Source: Trichoplax sp. H2
Lineage: Eukaryota; Placozoa; Uniplacotomia; Trichoplacea
Assembly (NCBI GenBank): GCA_003344405.1
Contig: NOWV01000083.1
Span: 1-64,000, forward strand
Direction: 5' to 3'
Length of the DNA: 64,000 nucleotides
Under the pieces are notes generated by a model. It had not been told where the DNA came from. It worked only from the letters and a program-made list of their open reading frames with translations, and made no database searches. Made by a program: the position numbers and the translations under genes. Positions 50,667 to 62,772 of the stretch are shown here, piece after piece. The stretch's first letter is position 1. Each line of letters opens with the position of its first letter.

Positions 50667-50815
50667 CTGTACACTGTGCAGTACTGTACTGTACTGTACT
50701 GTACTGTAGGTTCTTATACTGTACAGTACAGTACTTTCCTTTTAATACAGTACTGTACTGTACTGTACACTGTACAGTACTGTACAGTACAGTAATTCAT
50801 GGATGTACTGTACTG
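50667..50815. repeat. TACTGTAC palindrome array upstream of GLT1D1
   Basis: Consecutive ACTGT/ACAGT palindromes, including runs of GTACTGTACTGTACTGTA. The array ends about 385 bp before the GLT1D1 start codon. A smaller copy lies at about 50308-50325. Confidence 0.85.
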
Positions 50816-51200
50816 AAAGAGAAGACAAGCTGCTACGCTTGGCCGATTGATTGATTGAATTTGAGGGTGTTGTCGATTGTGTTACCTAGATTCATTCGGT
50901 TCATCAAAGATTGCATATGAATTAGGCACTGTGCAAAATTAGTTGTCACCCCATGAACCGTTTCTTCTTTAATAGCGTAGTAAAAGACGAAGTAAAGATG
51001 AAAATAACATGACAATTCGTTTTGCACACTACTGGAGATTACCAAACTTGCGGCCTGGTTAGATTAGACACTCAGTTAATTTGCAGCTGTTACCCGTCGG
51101 CGCTGTTATTAACAATACTGCTGTAGGCAGCAGATGAGTTAATAACTATCTATAACTATATAATTTCTGGTAAAAAGTAATTTCATTTTTCTTATTGACG

Positions 51201-54200
51201 ATGCCTTCTGTCTTGCTGTTATACAGCTCGAAGGGAAAGGAGTGCGGAAATTCATCAACTTCTGAAAGGTTGAGGTAATAAGGAAATTAAGATATTTACA
51301 ATGAATATCTTACACGTACGTTAACGTTAAACTACCTCAGTATTACTAATGATAATTGTGTGTGTATTTGCTATTACTTTCACAAGCGTTTATCTACTAC
51401 ATAATATATGGATATTTATCATTGACAGTTGATTGAATGTAAAGCATTAGGATCTGTAATCGTCGATCTGTCGTAAATTTCTTGACATTATACATACAGT
51501 ACTATACGTAGAGCTAAGAAAGGTTCGGTTATAACTAATTAGATTATTCAGTTTTAGTTGTCTTAGGTATTTCGTTTATAAATTCAATGTAGGGGTTAAG
51601 AATGATCATACTAAGATAGTGCATACTGTACAGAACAGTGTATAGTATCTTAGTATGATCATGCACTGAAATAGAATCTAATCTAATAGCACCTCAAAAT
51701 TATTTCACGAAAACTCTTGAAATCTTAACAATAATATTATCATTCAATGAGGCTGATCATTACTTTGTGATTCTGTGCTATATTGTTGTAATTGCTGATA
51801 GATTATAATTATAGCACAGACTTAAAAATCACTAGACCATTAATATTGTAAAAATAGGTAGAACATTAGTCTGTATTCCAGGGCCATTCTGAGTAACATG
51901 TCTTCTTGTATTGGAGAAATTTACCTAGCCAATAAATCGTCGAGTCTCTAGAAATTGACTTGTTGTGTATTCTCTAAATCCGTATTTTAGATATACTGTA
52001 CTTTACTGTACATTGATGAATTATAATGGCTCATTTAGAAAATTTGTTTGTATTCACTTTCGCCTATGTTTTAACTAGGAAATTCTAGTAGACCGTGGCT
52101 TTAGACACGCATTGATGAATTATAATATCTGCTTATTTAGGAAACTTTTAAACCATGCAGGAATCGGATGCACATGTAAACAAATCGCTGACTTTACCGG
52201 TGCACCATCACTAAACAATTACCTCCAAGGAAATCATTTTAATTGTGTTATTGGCATTCATGCTTATCGAACTGGCAATTTGTTGATTAGTAAGCCAAAC
52301 TACGAAAGAATCCTTATTGTAACTATCGTATTATACTGTAAAGGAATAAATAATGAACTGTTCGCCATGTCTGAGAGTAGACGTATTAAAAGCCAGAAAG
52401 ATAATAAGCTTATATATAATTTGTTGTTGTGACTATAAAATACTACAGTTCCATTTCGAATCCAAATAATATCGATTAACTCTATTGAGATTTTAATGTA
52501 ATCCTACTTGCAATAATTGATTGATCACTCTAAGTAATGATACGGGTAAAGATTCTGAGTTAACTAATAGCGCTAGTAGCTTGCCAATGTATTCCTAATA
52601 TTTTTGACAAGCACGCACAATTACGTCTACTTTCTTCTAGGCTGCTGCCTACCATATGCCATAGTTTTTGCAGGTACGGACCTGAACACGCACATTCACG
52701 ATGCTAAGAAAATGCCTATTATCACTGAAGCCGTTCTTGGGGCTAGGTACTAATAAATTGTAATTAATTTGTGATATAACTGATGTTAGTATGAAATCTA
52801 ACCTCGAGAAATTAACTAAACTTTCAGAATCATTCCTTTTCATATTGCATGCACTTTTTTTGATATATTTTTTACAAGGTATTTAGTTAGTACATATATT
52901 TAGTCAGAATTGTACAGCTATTCGTATATCAATAAAATTGAGCTACTTTCGGTTTGTATTCTTGTGTATTACTGTTAGTGCAGTATAAATATATTAAAAA
53001 ACAGATTATTGATTGATAGGATTATTATTTCCGATATTACATAAGAGAATTACTCAGTTTATTTTTGTCTACTACAGATACTTAATTGCGTTTACCCGCT
53101 CTCATTTTAATCTAGCTATGGCTCAATGGGTGAGAGGATAAAATAAGTTTTCTTATATAACCTTAAAAATATTGCAATCTAAACAAATGTTATATATATT
53201 TGTACCATGATATATTTTCTGATCCCGGAATATATAGCCAACACAAATAAATAACATTATTAAACAGCCACAAAGTAAGACATAGCCTAGTAATACTAAC
53301 GTAATGTAGATGATTAAAATTTAAATATTCATTTCTTATAACTGTGTAAAGACTACAGTCTTAATTGATTCCCTACTCCCAGTAATATTTCCATAAACCC
53401 TTTTTAACATCTACCTTCAAGGTGTTGTTACAAACCCACAAAATACGTTTTCTTTTAAAGCCCATTTACAAGAGAAATTGGGTAAGTAACCTTTAAGACA
53501 ATGGATCTTAATAGAACATTTAATCATGTTTCTATAAATATTACAATATTATATTTGCTTCCTGCTATAATTTTTTGCTCGGTTCTGATAATGTACCAAA
53601 CTCATCCTTTAGCTGGAATTTTTTAAGTTTGATAACAATAAATCAGTTATCAATGGAATGTTACTCGCTTATAAACAGTCCGTCACCACCGCATTAATTT
53701 TGAATTTTCTTCCTAGGCATGCAAGAACAAAATCTACAAAACATCGTAAGATTAATCGAGTACTAAGTCACATTGTAATAGTCTCTCAGTGTTATGAATA
53801 CTATAATTAGTGGTGAATATTTAATAAGAAAAATACCGATAAAGTTTCTGTTGCAACCTGAATGAGAGATATAGACTTATAAAACAACGGACTATCATCA
53901 ACTACCATGCCCAATATGCAATTTTTGCATGATTTTAACCAAGTTGAAAATTTTCAATCCTGTATAGACTATCTTTCTATTAGTTGCTGGCATACGACCA
54001 ATAAAAGATCCTCTATTCTTAGCTGATGCTGTTTCAGGTTATTTAAATAGTAACTTGTTGCACGATTGTTAGAAGCTAATTTTAGAATATCCTATCTCGA
54101 CACTTTACAGAATGGCATCGGAAAGATCCGTCAATTTATCTCGTTATAATAGGACCTGAGGTAATAAACTTGTTATTTTGTGCTGCTATTTTTGAGTATA

Positions 54201-54962
54201 ACATTTATTACCAGTACAACAGCTAAATAGATGTACTTCGAGTCTAGATCGATACGGAATTCTCTTATAAGATGAAAGAAAATCTTTTACGGTATAGATA
54301 GAAATATAGTGCTAACAAAAAACATCGATTTATATTTTTATATACATTTTAATTTTGTTGCTTCTGTTCTGAACCTATGTAAATTTTTAGATATACTGGA
54401 GTTTATTATGTAGACTCAATTCCTCAACCAAAATTACATATGGCCTTGAGACAGTGTACAGCGTTAGTTAATTCTTCAATAAATGAAGGAATGTGTGGAG
54501 TGATCTTAGAGGTACTTCATAGTTTTTCAGGGTACAATTAAAATATCCCAGGAATTATTAGGATCTACTTTGCCTTAAAATTGTAATGAAATACTTAACA
54601 TTAATTTAACCAAATAATTTCATAGGCTATGAATCTCGGTACCCCAGTAATTGCTCGAAGAAATGCGGGAAATTGCGAAATTGTTGATCATCTTAAAACA
54701 GGGTTATTATTTAATACACCAGAGGTAATATTCCCAATCTAACAAGTATAATTTGTATAACATTAAACATATGATGTAATCTTCTCTCTTTATGAAATTG
54801 TAGGAATTTATAGGTTTAGCAAAATATCTATTGTCTTCACATCAACTAAGAGATGCTTTAGTCAGACACGCTGTTAATTATGTTGAAGCAGAGCATTCTT
54901 TATCCAAAGAGATGGAGACTTACTGTAATATCGTTCATACTATATCCGGTAAAGGCTTATAG
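51201..54962 (+). CDS. GLT1D1: GLT1D1-like glycosyltransferase (GT4-type)
   Basis: Exons: 51201-51268, 52141-52289, 52641-52746, 53078-53129, 53268-53274, 53422-53481, 53717-53745, 53968-54037, 54111-54160, 54248-54291, 54391-54511, 54626-54724, 54804-54962; 337 residues (human 346). Conserved blocks: CVIGIHAYRTGNLL (human AALALHLYRGGRLL), IVFAGTDLN (VIFGGTDVN), IFLLVAGIRPIKDPLFLADA (IFLLICGLRQVKDPLYLVDA), IYLVIIGPE, ALVNSSINEGM, VILEAMNLGTPVIARRNAGN, TGLLFNTPEEF. The GT4-type E-x7-E pair is Glu244/Glu252. The family is presumed to transfer sugar from a nucleotide donor in the cytosol, but acceptor and product are not established. The seven-nucleotide fifth exon restores frame between exons 4 and 6. 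About nine residues of the human protein (KGKVYVQSQ region) are missing there, so this junction is the least certain. It runs tail to tail with NLE1. Confidence 0.92.
51602..51662 (+). repeat. Near-perfect hairpin in GLT1D1 intron 1
   Basis: Arms 51602-51618 and 51646-51662 are perfectly complementary over 17 bp. Pairing continues inward with two mismatches and two G-U pairs to a 5-nt loop (about 28 bp of stem). Size and shape resemble a small-RNA precursor, but the inner part contains the ACTGTAC motif common to the local palindromes, so it may simply be a repeat foldback. Confidence 0.75.
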
Positions 54963-55484
54963 TTACAGATTTACACTGGCTATAACGAATGAATAACCTG
55001 CTACATTATTTAGCTTTATAGCAATGACATGACTCGGGCATGTAAGTTAGTATCTTTGTATACATACAGTAATATATTTTGGTCAGCAATATCTTATCAA
55101 GAATGTGGTTACTATCCGATATTTATATTGTATTTCATTCATGTTTTTATCTATAAAATTTAAGCAACTTATAGCTCCTTATGCTTTATTACGATAACAC
55201 ACTGTGCTGAGACAGTATACGTATAAGAGCAACCCAGAGTTTTACAGAGCAAATATATATATATTTTTATTGATACACTGCATTCATTGGTATTTAATCA
55301 TTTATTATGATACAATGTTATATGGAGTAAAATAGGTAACGGAACTAACATAAAAATACACATTATGTGCTTCTCTTAATTTAAACGCTGTACACTATCA
55401 AAATGTGTTATCTTCTCCATCTGAAAAAATGAAATAAAATATTTCTTCAATGATATAACGTAAATTTACAACTAAGTAGCTATA
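54963..55484. other. Tail-to-tail spacer, GLT1D1 / NLE1
   Basis: 520 bp of AT-rich DNA holding both 3' ends. No coding segment is seen. Confidence 0.6.
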
Positions 55485-58400
55485 TCACAAAAATCTATAA
55501 GCATACAATTTCAGAACTCTATCTTTTCCTCCACTTGCAACTTTTTCTCCATCAGGGCTCCAATCAATAGCATAAACCTGTTAAAATGGAATTAGAACGT
55601 TGCAATTGGATGACTTAGAAAACCTTTCACATACATAAAAGATATTGCAACTAACCTCATCAGCATGACCCGGTAAATCCATGTGTAACTTCTTACTCTT
55701 CACATCCCATACCTGTCATAAGTATTACACATTACTGAAAAGTATACAGACGGTATTATCATGAGATAAATAACATGACACCTACTTTTAATGTGCTGTC
55801 TGCACTGCTACTCAAAAACAGCCGACTGTCAGCTGACCAAGACACCTAAAACAATTTATAAGTTGTTATCTTTAAAAGCCTATGAATGCATGTTTAATTA
55901 AGTAATCTGTAATTAGGGGAACCTGATACACTGACTTTACATGGCCACGTAAAGATGTAATGAATCTAAGTATGGCAGAAGAGTATGTATAAATCTCTAG
56001 CTATCGTGATAGCAATAATTTAAAGCTTTAATTGGTAAGTGAATCAAGTCATCCAATTATCAACATTCGGTCATACCTTCCAGTGATGCCATCCCATAGT
56101 TTAACCGATTTATCAAAGGAAGCGCTGGCAATTAACCGCGTGTCCGGCGAAAAGCATACCATATTTACAAGTTGTTGATGACCTACGATTAAGCAGTAAT
56201 ACACAAGAAACGACGGATTGATTTAGTAGCGAGTCAGTTTCTAAAATAAAATATTATACCCATAAACGGATCATTCCGTACCCGTCATGCGAGCTATCGG
56301 CGTTTTTTCTTTAGCAGGATGCCATAAAAACAAAGTGTAATCGTCAGATCCAGAAACCATAAGTTCTTTCCCCGTTAGTTTCTGTTATATGAGTGAATCA
56401 ATTGTTAGTAAAGTTATATGATTATTTTCAGCTACTCTAAAATAATCTTCCAAAACTGTAATGCCCAATTGCGGTAAAATAAATCGTACAGACATACGAG
56501 AGCTAAGTTATATTTTTGAAGGGATTTTTCTTGACGATTTTTCTCTGTTGTGAAAAGTAACAATATTATCAGTTAGGCACCCGAATATCAAAAGTAAATT
56601 TCATATAGGAACACATTAAGACTCATATCTTACTTCCTCCTACTAATAATTTCTCTCCCTTAGCCGGATCATATGCACCAATACGCATGGCGTAGTCCGT
56701 ATTTAAAGCCATAGTGTTAACCTATAAAATTAAAATATCGAAGGTATAAATAATAATAAACATAAATAAAATCAGGGATTACTGTTCCAATATCGTTTAC
56801 GCGTATAAATGATATTAAATACTATTAAAGTAGGATTACACACCCAATGTCCATGACCTTGAAGGGTTCTGCATAAAATTCCCTAATTTAATTACAGTTA
56901 TGTGACATTTATTTTTAATAAAATATTTTAATAGTCGATATAATTAGTTTACAAGTTTAAAAATACTAAAGTCAACTTTAATGCATCACTAACATCGCTC
57001 GCCCTCCAAACTTTTATAGTTCTGTCTTGGGAAGAAGTATATATTAAACCTTCACCGCCCCATTTCACACAAGTGACACATTGTAGATGTCCAGAAAGTA
57101 CATATTTCGTTATACCAGTTACGGTATCCCATACTCGTACAGAAGCATCCTATCGTACATACAGTAAGCTACGTTTATAAGTGCGCGAATAACTGATTTA
57201 AACTCTATAATGCCATATGAATAACTAGCCTTCGAAGAACTTGCTAAAAAGCGGCAGTCGGAATCTCTATTAAAACATCGTAATTGAGAAAAAATTATGT
57301 ATGGTAGAACAAACATAATTTACTTATGATTGCGGATTAAAAGAGTACTTAGTCTAGCGTACTATTCTACTGTGTAACGAACTTGTGCATAGGTTCCCAG
57401 CTTAAGTAAGTAATCCACTGTTTGTGTCCTACTAAAACGTGCCCAATCTGTTTTCCGGTTTTGGGATCCCATAGGCAAATCTATACATAAATTTTATTTC
57501 CATTGAAAAGCTCCAATTGATCAGGTATCGCTAAACAGTGATATTAGCAGATATACACAACACTACAGTAAAATTTATAACATACCTCTCCTTTCTTACA
57601 TCCTGAAGCTAACTTTTCTCCATCTGGTGACCAAGCAATAGATAGTATCCAATGTTTATGACCTGTAGAGTCATAACATGCAAGTTAGCATACGAATTTA
57701 AATCATTCCAGAAATTTCATTACAGGTACATGAGATGAACCTTTGCAAGTATAATCTGGAGTTTCGGTATTGATGTCCCAAAATCTAACCGTAGTATCAC
57801 CAGATCCACTTGCAAGGTAGCTAAAAGACAAAAGAATTTTCAAATTCGACTTTATCCACGGTTCTTCTTATCAGATAACTATTTACAATAGTTACCTGCC
57901 ATCAGGACTGTAGGCAACAGATATTACAGCTTCGGTATGACCTGGTACGAAACGGCAATCATCAATAATTTATAACACGCGTACATTAAATGGCCTGAAA
58001 TAGATTTACATGACACTACAACAATTAAAGGTCAAATATTAAGCATTCTATTTGCTTGTACTATACCTGGTAAAGTACTACTACATCGTGTAACTGACTT
58101 AACCCGAAATACGGCCTGAGGTTGGTAAACTATCTCTATAATACTTTCTGTATCAACATTTTTTGCAGTGATAGTAGTCTGCAGGTCATCCAATATTTCT
58201 TCATTATTGAGATAAAATGCGTAAGGTGTTGAATCATCCTACATTACAGGGATTGCAAGTGAGTATAGCTTATTTAGACAAATCGACGATAATACAATAC
58301 TTAATTATAAAATTCTATTTTTCAAAGTCGAAAAACTCAGCTGAATAGAAAACCACAATACAATTTTACCTCATTTATAACAGCATTACAAATCAATTGA

Positions 58401-58707
58401 AGGCGTTTGACATCTACTTCGATCGGGACGTCTAGGGGAGAACCGACTAATTCGCCAGTTTCGCTCTTGAATTGCACTAAAATACGTTTATCTGTATTCG
58501 AGCTTGGATCACTAGTGGAATACAGTACGTTAGTAAAGTGAAACCATTTCAGATGTATCGCACAAATTTTAACGTTTAGCGGAAGTATGATTAATAATAT
58601 GAAAACATACTGTACATTGCAGCACAGTAATATAAGAACTGTTAAATTATCATTGCAAATAAAATTGACTTGTTTGATAAGCATTTATACGTAGTAGCAT
58701 CTATCAT
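55485..58707 (-). CDS. NLE1: Notchless homologue NLE1 (WD40 ribosome-assembly factor)
   Basis: Seventeen exons on the minus strand: 58707-58691, 58511-58370, 58238-58067, 57941-57896, 57820-57741, 57662-57586, 57480-57383, 57266-57230, 57149-56994, 56882-56844, 56721-56644, 56381-56282, 56182-56077, 55965-55923, 55845-55786, 55712-55656, 55577-55485; 466 residues (human 485). The NLE domain (about 13-90: RILVQFKSETGELVGSPLDV) binds the MIDAS domain of the AAA+ protein midasin (MDN1/Rea1). The rest is the eight-bladed WD40 propeller, with GH...WD repeats such as ASGSGDTTVRFWD, SSQDRTIKVW, VSGSDDYTLFLW, ASASFDKSVKLWD and SGGKDRVLKLY. NLE1 is removed from pre-60S particles by midasin during large-subunit maturation and also modulates Notch signalling. 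The first exon has only 17 coding bases. Intron 8 appears to use a GC donor. The loop before SGSDD is shorter than in human. Confidence 0.97.
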
Positions 58708-60702
58708 TGGTCAAAAGTATAATAAATGTCCTTGTATATGGTAGTACGTATACCAATAACTGGTTTCTACTGTTATTAACGGAATAAAAATAATGTAAGA
58801 ATTGCAAATCTTAGTATATCAAAGCATCGTACCGTACCTACAGTATGATCAGAAATTTATTTCTATACGAAGACACCTTAAACATGAATGTTCTACAGGT
58901 ACAGTAATGAATAGAGATGCAACTAGTGACAACCTGACAACATGTCCTCGTGATTGATGATAAAATTAGGTTATCTCATTGAGATATTATAATGATATAT
59001 ATACTAATTAATGCATCATTGACATCGAGATTTACAGTAAATATATCATCGGTGAACTGATCTGAGCTTGTTGCAGTTGCATCTTACAATGCATACACTA
59101 TTCTACTGTATAAGATCCTTAAAAGGTGTGAGCTCATTATTGCAACTCGTTTTATATTCATATTTCGCAACACAATGTCCTAAAAGTAAGTCATTATAAT
59201 ACATCCAAATGCAGTACAGTACGTAGTAAATATTGAAGACTCATTGACAAGGTAAGCTTTTAAGACTGCAATCAATGCGCCTAACAGTCACTCATTAATA
59301 ACTGATAAAATCAATAAATCAGTACTTGCAAACTACAGTTTGTGTACAAATGGAAGTACAATGTAATCGGATTATAATTACGGTATTTATCAGTCGTATT
59401 ACAGAACTACCTATCTTCCAATTCAATATGTTACAGTGTTACTGGACAAGTACACATGCTCTACAATTCCGTTAGCCATATAAATTGGTGTAATTAATCA
59501 TGGCATCAAACATGTTTCCCTGTTCTAAGGCATGTTTCTAGCTTTCAGAGTTTTGAAGTCTACAAGCATTTGCATAAGCGTTTTTGCATTGCTGGGTGGT
59601 GAGTTGTGCTGCACCAAACTCAAACGGATACAGTACTACACGAAAGATTGAAAAACATTCTACAGCTATCCCAAGCAAGGCAAATCAACAGCTAACCTCA
59701 TAATGTCATGGAAATTTATCGTTAATCGTTCAGCTTTAAAAAATATTACCAAATTTACACATCTAATCTACCATGTACAGCAGTGTCTGCAAGTTAGCAA
59801 CTTCTTTATTTCACTTCGAAGTAGAGTACGTACTGTACAGTACAGTCACCTCACAGGACTGTACAGTACAGTACGCTGCACAGTAGCCCCCAAATTTTTA
59901 ATTTCATAGTGTTCACTCTCCACTGTACAGTGTACAGTACTGTAAGTTGGAGTACTTTGTACTGTATTGTACTGTACTGTGTACGTTTAAGACTAAACTG
60001 CACGTGCCAACAAATCGATATTGTGATGTGACGTGGCGACTAAAAGCGTATTGCAGTACTGTACTGTACTGTAGTGCGGTACAATGAGTGTCCATACAGT
60101 ACACTGTACAGTACTGTACAGTACAACTTCTCGTTAACGAATGATCTCGATAAATTTCTTTTTCTTTCTCATACTGTACAGTACAGTACTGTACACTGTA
60201 CTGTACGTAGCGAAATGGATCAGCGCGATAATTTGATGTACTGTACTGTACAGTATACAATATTTTATCTTGCCAAAACATAAACTACTGCACTGGACTA
60301 CAGAAACTGTACCTCAACCGCAGGGGTAAAATGAAATAAAAAAATACAAATTCTCACATTTGAATTCTTTGTGGCTATGGCTACTAGACCAGAGTCTACA
60401 GTACTGTCCCGTGTGCAGTTAAAAATGCTGTGCTGTACAGTACAGTACGTACTGTACTGTACTGTAAATGAAAGGGAAGATCTACAGTACTGTACACTGT
60501 ACAGTACTGTACTCTACGTATACAGTAGTACTGTAATGGATGAGTTGATATTCGTACTGTACAGTATAATACTGTACCGTACAGCTGTAGTAACCCATCG
60601 AAGGCTTTTTACTGTAGCCTTATTATGATATTTTTTAATCATATGAGACTGATAAAGAAGGCTAGAAGTAGCTGTAATTTAGAATAAGAGTAGCTAAGCA
60701 AG
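58708..60702. other. Divergent intergenic region, NLE1 / TMED2
   Basis: 2 kb between two start codons on opposite strands. The NLE1-proximal kilobase is plain AT-rich DNA. The TMED2-proximal part is occupied by the largest palindrome array of the window (listed). Confidence 0.6.
59825..60590. repeat. Largest TACTGTAC palindrome array, upstream of TMED2
   Basis: Five or more clusters of TACTGTACAGTAC-type palindromes (about 59827-59875, 59920-59990, 60055-60125, 60170-60255 and 60395-60590) with unique spacers between. The nearest unit ends about 115 bp before the TMED2 start codon. Smaller clusters recur inside TMED2 intron 1 (about 61052-61100 and 61276-61308), so exon 1 of that gene is flanked on both sides. 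Frames reading [10 protein letters not shown] through the array are translations of the repeat, not proteins. Confidence 0.9.
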
Positions 60703-62772
60703 ATGAAATCCTGTAAAATATTGGTTGCTATCTTACTACTCTTCGTCAGTAACTGCCATGGATACATGGTTCGCATTGATGCTGATTCAGAAGAATGTTT
60801 TACGGAGAAAGTTAGCGGCGGTTCTAAAATGGAACTAACCTTCGAAGTTTCGGAGGGTGGTTTCCTGGACATTGATATCAAGGTAAAGCTTTTTAATTCA
60901 TTATATTGTATATTATCCTACAATACGTAGCAGTAACCGAGAATTATGAATTTAATTTTCGCTTCTTTCTCATTTTACTCTTTACTATTAAGTCTGTAAC
61001 GAATACCATAGTTAAAAAAAGGATATTTACAGCTTCTCATGGTACTTAGTTACAGCACTGTACAGTGTACACTATACTTTACTCTACTGTACTGTAATTC
61101 ACGTACGTCTAAAAACGGAGACGCTTTAATATAGGACAAGAAGGGGCAATTTATAACTCAATGGATTGGATACATCTAGAATGTATAAATTTATACTGTA
61201 ACATTGAAAACTGTTATTCATACATCCGTAATGTTTTAAATTTGGGAGTAAAGCATTTGGAAACTTCAGCCGTATGTACAGTACAGTACTGTACAGTACA
61301 GTACAATACAATTACGATTCCAGCTAAAGATGCCATCATTACTTTGTTCTCTGTCAGTTGCATACAATAAATACATTAATCGAAGATTTAAGATTAAAAT
61401 GGATAAAAAATGTTGAATTTTTGGCTGTAGCATAACTCTGCAAATACAGCTTTTTTCGGATTTACGCAGAATTATCATCAGATTTACGATAAAGAAATTA
61501 TTATAAAAATGTTGTAGCCTGCTATATTATATTGTCCTCACATAATCCAAGATATGCCGAAGTAGAGATACTAATGACTTTTGTAGCGGTGAATATAGCG
61601 CAATATCAGTAAAATATACAGTAACTTAAAGCCATTTGACTCTAGGATACTTGATCATATCTGCATCCATGATATATTATACTCTATGACGCAGGATACA
61701 GTAACTAATTGTAAGAATGTTATAATTTGGCTAAAAGATACATGTGAGACAGTGGTTGCTCTTTTGAACTAGTATCTCCACTAATATGCGGACGTAGTGG
61801 AAACACTATACTGTACAGTAATGTATTTTGCAGGAATCCTAACCGTACCGTATCTAGCACCATATTATCTGCGTTGCGAAAGTGATGTCGCATTGCATGA
61901 AATTTTAAGTCACTAATGTCTACTTTTAAACCTTCAAAAGGTGACAGCACCAGATGGTAGTGACATCTATCATGGAGAACGTGAATCAAGTGGCAAATAT
62001 GTCTTCGCGGCGCCTGTGGATGGTGTCTACACTTATTGTTTTGGTAACAAAATGTCAACTCTTACTCCAAAAACGGTAGTGTTTTCGTTAGAGGTTGAAG
62101 CAAGAAAAGATCCTGCTGCTGTCAAAGACGACGAAAAAGATAAAGACGGTATCAACCAATAGGAAATAGCTTTACTAAATTACGTTCTGTTTTATGCTTT
62201 ACTGCCTAATCTCTATTGTACAGTATATATGAAGCTGTAGTTCTTATACTATTACTGTAAGATTGCGGGACAATCAGGCACGACAATGCTCGTACTACAT
62301 TAAACTCTTATGGAACGACCTTCATTTAATGATCTCATGTTTTACTATTATACCATAGCCAACCACAGCCAGCTCGATAGTATGCTTACTCAGCTATCGG
62401 TTTCACTCAGCAGTGTTAAACATGAACAAGAATACATGCAAATTCGAGAAAGAATACATCGGGAGAGTAAGTTATCAAAAACCAGTATGATTACGTATGC
62501 TTAACATTGCAAATGTGATATTCACACTGTGTGTGGTATGTTACCGTTTCAAATGTTGCCTATTTCCATACAAAATGATATGTGGATTGGTACGTACAGT
62601 ATTTAATGTTACTAATGAAGTAAATTTATCTTTTAAATTTTATTTAGTCAACGATAATACGAACTCAAGAGTTGTGTGGTGGTCGTTCTTTGAAAGTCTT
62701 ATTTTGGTATTTATGACCCTTGGCCAAGTATATTATCTGAAAAGATTCTTCGAAGTCAGAAGGGTTATCTAA
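60703..62772 (+). CDS. TMED2: p24 family cargo receptor TMED2
   Basis: Four exons, 60703-60882, 61941-62148, 62359-62466, 62648-62772, giving 206 residues (human 201). Signal peptide (1-20), then a lumenal GOLD domain (about 21-105) with the cysteine pair Cys32 (EECF) and Cys93 (YTYCF), [20 protein letters not shown] and MSTLTPK. A coiled coil follows ([15 protein letters not shown]), then a membrane span (about 172-193) and a cytosolic tail [10 protein letters not shown]. The di-phenylalanine supports COPII export and the basic residues COPI binding. p24 proteins cycle between ER and Golgi as heteromers and help load GPI-anchored and other cargo. The segment before the coiled coil ([17 protein letters not shown]) is a lineage-specific acidic linker. 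The acceptor of exon 3 was chosen at 62358/62359 because only it gives the phase and [10 protein letters not shown]. Confidence 0.97.

Larger units (their letters stand above)
48875..51200. other. Intergenic DNA upstream of GLT1D1
   Basis: 2.3 kb containing a 130-bp tandem duplication and a palindrome array (both listed). A 71-codon minus-strand frame at 51045-50833 (ends KFNQSIGQA) looks protein-like and contains a possible acceptor and donor, but has no ATG near its start, no partner exon and no recognised family. It is not called as a gene. Confidence 0.45.

Noticed and set aside
59703-60628. Several overlapping open frames rich in Tyr-Ser-Thr-Val-Gln-Cys
   Set aside because: They are translations of the TACTGTAC arrays on both strands and disappear outside the repeat. 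The same applies to frames at 3606-3794, 4097-4324 and 23588-23829.
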